Source of the DNA: Planctomycetota bacterium
GTDB taxonomy: Bacteria; Planctomycetota; Phycisphaerae; WQYP01
Direction of reading: 5' to 3'
DNA: 15,330 nucleotides
Assembly: GCA_021785155.1 (NCBI GenBank)
Contig: JAJYGE010000520.1
Coordinates: 1 to 15,330, forward strand
Below the pieces are notes generated by a model that saw only the letters and a list, made by a program, of their open reading frames with translations, made no database searches and was not told the DNA's origin. Positions 1 to 5,115 of the stretch are shown in pieces. The position numbers and the translations under genes are program-made. Numbering within the stretch: the first letter of the stretch is position 1; every line of letters begins with the position of its first letter.

Positions 1-207
1 CAGCGTCAGATCACGCATGTCAAAATGACGGATCACCACCATGCGCACGCGCGCAATATGTCCGCCATCGACTGAAGAAAGTGCCCCCAGCAGCGGCGGA
101 TGGCGCAACTGGCGCTGGATCAGCAGGCCCACCCCGGCGGGGGACATGATCAACTGGCCGGAATTATGGACGGATCGGGTTCTTTGAGCGGACGCTTTTC
201 GGGTCAT
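1..207 (-). CDS. Unrecognised protein, N-terminal part only
   Basis: An uninterrupted minus-strand frame of 69 codons starts at an ATG at 207 and runs off the left edge. A GGGAGA ribosome-binding sequence lies a little under ten bases upstream of the start, and a TATAAT box (plus coordinates 243-248, minus strand) about 36 bases upstream. The peptide begins MTRKASAQRTRSVH and includes PAGVGLLIQRQLRHPPLLG and HIARVRMVVIRHFDMRD. I do not recognise the family and see no signal peptide or membrane segment. The gene would be transcribed away from leuD and purD. The frame, start signal and -10 box together support a real gene, but the fragment is too short to be sure. Confidence 0.5.
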   Translation of the reverse strand, partial: MTRKASAQRTRSVHNSGQLIMSPAGVGLLIQRQLRHPPLLGALSSVDGGHIARVRMVVIRHFDMRDLTL

Positions 208-300
208 AATTATGCTGTTCTCCCGGTGGGCCGGTCCAGGTAATTATAAGGTTGATTTCTGGCACCCGCTCACCGGCGAGGCTTTATCCCGTTACCTTTC

Positions 301-386
301 TTGTGGCACCGACTTTCTTGTCTTGTGGTGCGGACATTCTTGTCTGCGACAGTAAGGAATGCAGGTAGGAAAACCTGCACCACAAG
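301..386. repeat. 22-base tandem duplication with an inverted partner
   Basis: Two 22-base units, both starting TTGTGG and ending TTCTTGTC, sit head to tail at 301-322 and 323-344 and differ at four positions. The junction sequence CTTGTGGTGC (322-331) is exactly complemented by GCACCACAAG (377-386). Within the intervening stretch TGCAGGT (360-366) pairs with ACCTGCA (373-379) around a 6-base loop. The element could therefore fold as a long hairpin. It looks like a dispersed intergenic repeat, though only one copy is present in this window. Confidence 0.7.
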
Positions 387-615
387 CTGTTGACCGCATG
401 CGGGTCACACGTACCGCAAGTGTCTCTCCCCGGAGCACCGTGGTGATAACCCGGTGCCGTTTCGCCGCCAACGCACCAATGTCACCGCGTGCTTTTTTGG
501 CCCCCCTCCGCGGCGCGGCTCCTCGCCACTTTTTTCGCTCGATGTTCAACGAGCTGCGTAAACGGTCACACACCCTTTTTGGATAATTCAGGCCAAAACG
601 GTTTGACCGCCAGCG

Positions 616-621
616 TATAAT
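616..621 (+). promoter_or_regulatory. Possible -10 box upstream of the small basic protein gene and leuD
   Basis: A perfect TATAAT lies 70 bases upstream of the start codon at 686. A TTGACC occurs at 603-608 but is only 7 bases away, too close to act as its -35 element. A weaker combination of that TTGACC with TACTTT (626-631), 17 bases apart, is also possible. No -35 match sits at normal spacing from the TATAAT, so the assignment is tentative. Confidence 0.3.
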
Positions 622-685
622 CCCCTACTTTATAGTGCTTGGCTGAAGTTGCCAAATGAGTATTGGTTATTCAAGGAGTGTCAAT

Positions 686-766
686 ATGCCAAAACCACGT
701 CGTCGCCGGAAGATCGGCAGTAAGAAACGCCATGCCAAATGGAAGGCTCGGCATCACCAGCAGTAA
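686..766 (+). CDS. 26-residue very basic protein, possibly ribosome-associated
   Basis: The ATG at 686 follows a clear AAGGAG ribosome-binding site (673-678), and the frame ends in TAA after 26 residues. Twelve of these are Lys or Arg and three are His, with a core reading KPRRRRKIGSKKRHAKW. Tiny proteins of this kind (bTHX/Thx, and the AURKAIP1/COX24-like protein bS22) are known in small ribosomal subunits, and this one resembles them in size and charge. I cannot assign a family by eye. leuD begins 41 bases downstream with its own ribosome-binding site, so the two may be co-transcribed. The strong start signal and strongly biased composition favour a real gene over a chance frame. Confidence 0.6.
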   Translation: MPKPRRRRKIGSKKRHAKWKARHHQQ

Positions 767-807
767 TCCCGGCTTAGGCATCGCGACGCCTTAAGGAGAA
801 CAGTCTC

Positions 808-1374
808 ATGCAGACGATCATTCGCGGAAAAGTCTTTGTGCTGGGCGATAATATTGATACCGATCAGATTATCCCGGCCAAATTTCTAAGCTATAACCCA
901 TCCGACCCCGAAGAGCGTAAATACTTCGGTATGTATGCGATGGATGGCGTGCCGGCCGGCCAAAGCGGCCTGCCCGAGGGAACCACGCGCTTTGTACGCC
1001 CCAATGAATTCAAAACGGATTATTCCATTGTTCTGGGCGGCAAAAATTTTGGTTGCGGCAGCTCCCGTGAACATGCCCCTCTGGCCATTGCCGAGGCCGG
1101 TGCCCGTGTCGTGCTGGCTGAATTTTATGCCCGCATATTTTTCCGTAACTGCGTGAACGGCGGATACCTTGTGCCGTGCGAAACCGTGGAGCGGCTGGTG
1201 GAAAAAACGCACACGGGCGATGAGCTTATCGTTGATATTGATAATTCCCTGGTGACCAATGTCACACGCCATACCACTCATCAGCTTAAGCCGCTGGGTG
1301 ATGTCAAACCCATTATTGATGCCGGCGGCGTATTCCAATACGCGCGTGAGGCCGGGATGCTCAAACCGGCCTGA
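808..1374 (+). CDS. leuD: 3-isopropylmalate dehydratase small subunit
   Basis: LeuD is the swivelling small subunit that pairs with the iron-sulfur subunit LeuC to convert 2-isopropylmalate to 3-isopropylmalate in leucine biosynthesis in the cytoplasm. The 188-residue protein shows the family's signatures: NIDTDQIIPA at about residues 15-24, the loop GKNFGCGSSREHAP at 78-91, which contributes substrate-binding residues, and FYARIFFRNCVNGGYL near 106-121. The length suits the short class of LeuD. The start is supported by AAGGAG at 793-798, nine bases ahead of the ATG. No leuC is visible, so the large subunit must be encoded outside the window. A related hydro-lyase small subunit (homoaconitase or methylmalate type) cannot be excluded from this subunit alone. 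Confidence 0.93.
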   Translation: MQTIIRGKVFVLGDNIDTDQIIPAKFLSYNPSDPEERKYFGMYAMDGVPAGQSGLPEGTTRFVRPNEFKTDYSIVLGGKNFGCGSSREHAPLAIAEAGARVVLAEFYARIFFRNCVNGGYLVPCETVERLVEKTHTGDELIVDIDNSLVTNVTRHTTHQLKPLGDVKPIIDAGGVFQYAREAGMLKPA

Positions 1375-1450
1375 GGCGCGGATGTGGCGAAAGTTCCGGT
1401 GCGGGGGCTACGCCCAGTGCGGTTACCTTACCTGTCAGGCTTGATAACAG

Positions 1451-2725
1451 ATGAAGATATTGCTCATTGGATCGGGTGGTCGTGAACACGCTCTGGCCTG
1501 GAGAATCAAATCCAGCCCGCTGTGTGATTCGCTGCTGATGGCTCCGGGAAACCCCGGCATGGCGTCGCTGGGTGAACTGATCGCCATTAAATCCGATGCC
1601 ATCGCCGACCTGGTAAAACTTGCCGTTGAACGCCAGGTTGATCTGGTGGTGGTAGGCCCTGAAGATCCTCTGGCGTTGGGGCTTGTGGACGCCCTGGCGG
1701 AGAAAAAAATCCGCGCCTTCGGGCCGCGCCGGATGGCCGCCCAATTGGAGGCGGATAAGAGTTTTTCCAAAAAAATCATGCGCGAAGCCCAGATCCCCAC
1801 CGCCGAAGGCCGCAGCTTTAATACGATGCGCTCCGCACTTTCCTATGTGGAAACGCGCTCCGAACCTCTGGTGGTTAAAGCCGCCGGCCTGGCCCGCGGT
1901 AAAGGCGTCATCATGTGCGCCGACCCGGTGGAGGCCATGGACGCCGTGCGCGGCATCATGGAGAAAAAAATCTTCGGTTCCGCCGGCCAAACCGTGGTGA
2001 TAGAAGAACGTCTGGATGGCGCGGAGGTATCCCTGCTGGCATTTGTGGATGGCCGTACCGCTTATATCATGGAAGCCGCCCAGGACCATAAGCGCATTGG
2101 TGTTCATGATACCGGCCCCAACACCGGCGGCATGGGGGCGTTCAGCCCCGCCCCGCTGCTGACCGATGAACTGCTGGCCCGCTGTGAACGGGAAATTATT
2201 GTCCCGCTGCTGGATACCCTTAAACGCAATGAAATTGATTACTGCGGCATTCTTTATGTCGGGTTGATGCTCACGCCCGGCGGCCCGAAAACCCTTGAAT
2301 TTAACTGCCGCTTCGGCGACCCCGAAGCCCAGCCGCTGCTGATGCGGCTGCAAACAGATATTGTCGAAGTCATGCTGGCCTGCATTGACGGAAAACTTGA
2401 TGGCATCACGCTGGAGTGGAATCCGCAAACCGCCGTGTGCGTTGTGCTGGCCAGTGAAGGCTACGGCTGGAAACCCGATGATCAGGTGGTGCGTGGCGTG
2501 CCGATCACCGGCATTAAAGAGGCGGCGGCGATGCCGGATGTGCAGGTATTTCACGCCGGTACGGCCCTGAAAGATGGCCAACTGGTCACCAGCGGTGGCC
2601 GCGTGCTGGGTGTTTGCGCGCGGGGTGAAAATCTTTCCGCCGCCAGGGAAAAAGCCTATGCCGCGGCCAAACAAATCCATTTCCCCGGCATGCAATTCCG
2701 TCCGGACATCGGCGGCAGTGGTTAA
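1451..2725 (+). CDS. purD: Phosphoribosylamine-glycine ligase (GAR synthetase)
   Basis: PurD joins phosphoribosylamine and glycine using ATP, the second step of purine synthesis. The 424-residue product has the full domain order. The N-domain begins MKILLIGSGGREHALAW and has GPEDPLALGLVD near residue 69. The ATP-grasp part has SFSKKIMREAQIPTA and VVKAAGLARGKGV. The glycine and phosphate region has GPNTGGMGAFSPAP near 222, followed by the metal-binding LEFNCRFGDPEAQP near 282. The C-domain carries VFHAGT and VTSGGRVLGV near 365-387. Length and motifs are normal, so it should be active. It starts 76 bases after leuD without a strong ribosome-binding site, and could share its transcript. Lysine codons are overwhelmingly AAA (about 20 of 23 by hand count), a useful host reference for the cas genes. 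Confidence 0.97.
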   Translation: MKILLIGSGGREHALAWRIKSSPLCDSLLMAPGNPGMASLGELIAIKSDAIADLVKLAVERQVDLVVVGPEDPLALGLVDALAEKKIRAFGPRRMAAQLEADKSFSKKIMREAQIPTAEGRSFNTMRSALSYVETRSEPLVVKAAGLARGKGVIMCADPVEAMDAVRGIMEKKIFGSAGQTVVIEERLDGAEVSLLAFVDGRTAYIMEAAQDHKRIGVHDTGPNTGGMGAFSPAPLLTDELLARCEREIIVPLLDTLKRNEIDYCGILYVGLMLTPGGPKTLEFNCRFGDPEAQPLLMRLQTDIVEVMLACIDGKLDGITLEWNPQTAVCVVLASEGYGWKPDDQVVRGVPITGIKEAAAMPDVQVFHAGTALKDGQLVTSGGRVLGVCARGENLSAAREKAYAAAKQIHFPGMQFRPDIGGSG

Positions 2726-2819
2726 CTTGAAATTTGAAATTTCGGCTTTTGGCTCTGCGGATTGAGCGGGTGTGGCAATACATCCGGGCAGTGTACCGGG
2801 ACGCCCCATCCCGCTGTTA

Positions 2820-2851
2820 GAACAGGGGAGCAGAGGAACAGGTGAGCAGGG
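2820..2851. repeat. Tandem 16-base repeat
   Basis: Two head-to-tail units, GAACAGGGGAGCAGAG (2820-2835) and GAACAGGTGAGCAGGG (2836-2851), differ at two positions. They form a purine-rich run on the plus strand. A pyrimidine-rich tract of related composition (TCAACTCTCTCCTGACCCC) follows from about 2917. Confidence 0.65.
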
Positions 2852-3003
2852 GAAGGGGTACCGCTGGGGGTTGCCTCATCTTGCGACAGTCCCGGCGCAC
2901 CCGGACTCTACTGTTCAACTCTCTCCTGACCCCTGCTCTGCGGCAACAGCCGCCGCCGCGTGTGCTTGCACCGCGTGTTTTGCGCGGAAATATTGCTGGA
3001 AAA

Positions 3004-3072
3004 ATGTCACAACAGTCGCTGCTGAAACGTGTCGCCGAAGTTCTGGAACAATCCGGAGTCGCGTATATGGTT
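3004..3072 (+). pseudogene. Remnant of a nucleotidyltransferase (AbiEii/MNT-like) gene, N-terminus only
   Basis: From the ATG at 3004 the frame reads MSQQSLLKRVAEVLEQSG followed by VAYMV. This is the usual opening of small nucleotidyltransferases related to AbiEii and MNT toxins: an amphipathic helix, then a strand ending just before the Gly-Ser and Asp-x-Asp active site. The homology stops at that point. The following in-frame residues (PARLPPQPKCY) do not match the expected glycine-serine turn, and no Asp-x-Asp follows. There is no good ribosome-binding site. I infer a deleted or recombined toxin-type gene. The match rests on 23 residues recalled from family patterns, so it is suggestive only. 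Confidence 0.4.
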
Positions 3073-3199
3073 CCAGCGCGACTGCCGCCACAACCAAAAT
3101 GTTACACGGAGGTGACGCAGCGGGACCACGACAACCCGGCGGAAATTCACACGGAGGCGGAAGAGGTAAAGGAGGAAGCGATTTCAACAAACAACGACC

Positions 3200-3230
3200 G
3201 ACGCGCAATAAGCGCGGGCGTCCTTTTTTT
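3200..3230 (+). terminator. Intrinsic terminator
   Basis: The arms CGCGC (3202-3206) and GCGCG (3212-3216) enclose the loop AATAA, with an alternative outer pairing GACGC (3200-3204) to GCGTC (3218-3222). The hairpin is followed by C and then seven T residues (3224-3230). It would stop plus-strand transcription from the broken gene region. It lies about 475 bases past purD, so it could also be the end of that transcript. Confidence 0.6.
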
Positions 3231-3271
3231 GACATATTGATCCGTGATTATCGAAACTTCTCCCTTACCTC

Positions 3272-3467
3272 GGCTAACTCGCGGTTAATTCCGTCGTCGT
3301 ACTCGTCTCGTCTTTGCGTTCTTACGCCCCTTTGCGGTTAACCCCGTCGTCGCAGCAACGACAGCTCAACTCTCTACTGCTCGCCTGCTCCGCCACCCTC
3401 TGCTAACTCGTGGTTCAAATTCCCACACCGTCGTCATATCTTTGCGTTCTTGTGTTTCTTTGCGGTT
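3272..3467. repeat. Imperfect direct repeat, two copies of about 65-70 bases
   Basis: Copy A (3272-3340) and copy B (3402-3467) share the same order of words: GCTAACTCG, then GGTT, CCGTCGTC, TCTTTGCGTTCTT and CTTTGCGGTT, with small insertions and substitutions between them. The intervening bases contain another pyrimidine-rich TCAACTCTCTACTG phrase resembling one near 2917. Such phrases are typical of dispersed intergenic repeats, not of coding sequence. Confidence 0.65.
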
Positions 3468-3941
3468 CGCACCCCCGATTCAAAACCGTTCCCCGTATCC
3501 CAAACCCTGTGCCACAACTCGGTAAATTCTTCATCCACGGCGCGCCGGGACAAGGATTTCTTAGTCGCGCTCTTCGACACAGTTTTCCAAAAATCCGGGG
3601 CATTGTGGTAGATATTTCCCCGTGGTGAGCCAGCAAAAATCTGTGAAAATTTGTGAAATCTGTGGATAAGACGTTTTGGTTGCGGCGGAGCCGCGCTGGG
3701 CAATCCCCCGTAGTATCCGTGCCATCGGCGTATATTACGCCGCCTTCCCGGCGCAACAGATGTGGACTCTCAACGGTTCCCCCACTCCCTGATGCGGGCT
3801 GCACCGATTTTTGTTGAATTCCTCCGTGGCCTGACGTACAGTGTGGTTGCTGTGTGTTGGTGACAATGGCCGCACCGATGATCTTTTATGAGGCCGGGGA
3901 TTTTGCGGATGCACTATTCCGCGGCCGCAGAGGGGCTGGTT

Positions 3942-4787
3942 ATGAACTGCAGGAAAAGAACCCGAACGAGGTGGATATCAGCACTGGTGCCGGCGGTATT
4001 AATGGCGCTGCTGACCGGGACGACACAGCTATCGGCGAGGACCATTTTTGTGGGAGATAAACACTCGGTGGCCGAATGTACCACAGGGGGCGGGGTCATC
4101 AATCGCACCCTGATTAAAGGGTTAAAACTTACCTTCGGAATTGCCCTTTCCGGCCATGATTTATTTGTCGCCAATGAAGATTCCGGTGTTATCGGAAAAT
4201 ACACGCGCGCCGGGCGCGTGATTAATGCCCGGCTGATTTCCGGCCTTGACGGTCCGGCGGGAATCGCAATATCCGGAAACCGACTATTTGTTGCCAATTA
4301 CCGCGCCGATACCATTGGTGAATACACCACGTCCGGACGAACCATCAATGCGTCGCTGATTTCCGGCCTGGCGGGTCCCAATGGCCTGGCGGTGTCTGGA
4401 AATGACTTATATGTTGTAAATTTTGGTTCGGGGACCATCGGTGAATATACCCTGTCCGGTCGCGCGGTAAATGTCGCCCTGCTGTCCGCCCTGCCGGGTC
4501 CTGAAGGCATTGCGGTCAAGGGTGATCATATTTTCGTGGCCAGTGACGGTGCCGGGACAATTGGTAAATACACCACCACGGGGCAGGTGGTCAATGCGGC
4601 GCTGATTTCGGGGCTGCGGGATCCGTTTGGCCTGGCCATTGCGGGAAATAAAATATATATTGCCGACGAGCGCTCGGCCGGGCAAATTCAGGAATACACC
4701 ACCGCGGGGAAAATCATAAACAGCGCATTGGCAACAGGATTGAATTATCCCGGCTTTATCGCCGTATCGGGATCACACCGGCCATAG
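3942..4787 (+). CDS. Exported six-bladed beta-propeller (NHL-like) protein of unknown ligand
   Basis: The chosen ATG at 3942 follows AGAGGGG by about eight bases and starts a classical signal peptide: a basic stretch (NCRKRTRTRW), a hydrophobic core (ISALVPAVLMALLTG) and a likely cleavage after LSA. The frame is also open upstream to 3888, but that start would bury the signal. The mature part is built from 41-42 residue repeats of the pattern SGL-GP-GIAISGN-LFVAN---TIGEYT-SGR-IN-LI. Five are complete. A sixth is split between the N-terminus (RTIFVGD to INRTLI) and the C-terminus (TGLNYPGFIAVSG), the usual closure of a six-bladed ring. The ligand is unknown. There is no membrane anchor, sorting tail or catalytic motif. 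It is separate from the cas genes, being upstream with its own start signals. Confidence 0.8.
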   Translation: MNCRKRTRTRWISALVPAVLMALLTGTTQLSARTIFVGDKHSVAECTTGGGVINRTLIKGLKLTFGIALSGHDLFVANEDSGVIGKYTRAGRVINARLISGLDGPAGIAISGNRLFVANYRADTIGEYTTSGRTINASLISGLAGPNGLAVSGNDLYVVNFGSGTIGEYTLSGRAVNVALLSALPGPEGIAVKGDHIFVASDGAGTIGKYTTTGQVVNAALISGLRDPFGLAIAGNKIYIADERSAGQIQEYTTAGKIINSALATGLNYPGFIAVSGSHRP

Positions 4788-4956
4788 GCGAATGTTTAAC
4801 CGTTCGCGCAAGGGCGGCAGTGTGTGGAATGCGAGCCGATGGACTGTATCACTTTGCCCCAACCGGGCGCGCCATGTAAAGCTCGCATTTGTCAGGGTCA
4901 GGTAAATAGACCGCGTGGCACCGCAACACATGTTGCAAAATTGATCGGGAAGGGCC
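4788..4956 (+). promoter_or_regulatory. Region upstream of the cas operon with inverted repeats
   Basis: The interference operon must be transcribed from here or further upstream. Two dyads stand out. AATGCGAGC (4828-4836) and GCTCGCATT (4881-4889) are a perfect 9-bp pair 44 bases apart. GCAACA and TGTTGC (4923-4936) are separated by only two bases and lie about 20 bases before the ATG at 4957. Either could be an operator or an RNA structure. I see no convincing -35/-10 pair. Confidence 0.35.
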
Positions 4957-5115
4957 ATGAAGTATTTCGCGCACACATATCAACTGCCGGACGGCACACC
5001 GGATCGCAACGAAAGCCATTGGCAGCCGCTGCGTGAGCATCTGGAGAATGTGGCAAAGCTGGCGGAGAAGTTTGCCAAGGAAGCAAGGCCGGGGGATAAT
5101 CTAAACTGTGAGTAA
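4957..5115 (+). pseudogene. Stranded N-terminus of a second cas3 gene
   Basis: A GGAAGG site precedes the ATG at 4957, and the frame encodes 52 residues before TAA at 5113-5115. It starts MKYFAHTYQLPDG and continues with HWQPLREHL, then ENVAKLAEKFAKEA. This is the standard opening of type I-C Cas3, where YFAH and the first metal His (EHL) lead to the HDxGK motif about 30 residues on. Here the frame ends before any HDxGK. The intact cas3 begins in another frame at 5108, overlapping this stop (GTGAGTAA), and has its own first-His segment. So it is a duplicate, not the missing front of the main gene. It may be a recombination scar, or a small peptide whose translation is coupled to cas3. Confidence 0.6.

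Larger units (their letters stand above)
208..685. other. Intergenic region upstream of the small basic gene and leuD
   Basis: This stretch of 478 bases has no convincing gene. It holds the likely promoter of the minus-strand gene (TATAAT on minus at 243-248), a repeat cluster at 301-386, and a TATAAT at 616-621 on plus that may serve the small protein and leuD. Short frames on both strands across 292-586 look like by-products of the GC-rich repeat and are not called. Confidence 0.6.
2726..3941. other. Long intergenic region with gene debris and repeats
   Basis: About 1.2 kb without an intact gene. In order it holds a GAAATTT/AAATTTC palindrome just after purD (2729-2743), a GTGTACCGGGACGCC element (2791-2805), a tandem 16-base repeat (2820-2851), a nucleotidyltransferase-like fragment (3004-3072), an intrinsic terminator (3200-3230), an imperfect direct repeat of about 65 bases (3272-3340 and 3402-3467), and an AT-rich phrase of repeated CTGTG/AAAT words near 3636-3665. 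Open frames exist on both strands but have erratic composition, no family signature and poor start signals. I read it as eroded sequence plus dispersed repeats. Confidence 0.6.

Noticed and set aside
1361..2809. A 482-codon open frame on the minus strand opposite purD
   Set aside because: It is the mirror of a clear purD with all motifs; the minus peptide is rich in His, Gln and Gly and matches no family.
2940..3300. Glycine-rich open frame resembling an RNA-binding tail (GGNSHGGGRGKGG)
   Set aside because: No plausible start or upstream domain, a terminator hairpin lies inside it, and the region is otherwise repeats.
3415..3804. Minus-strand frames of 89 and 129 codons in the purD-propeller gap
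   Set aside because: They cover the repeat phrases, have no recognised family or ribosome-binding site, and overlap one another in different frames.
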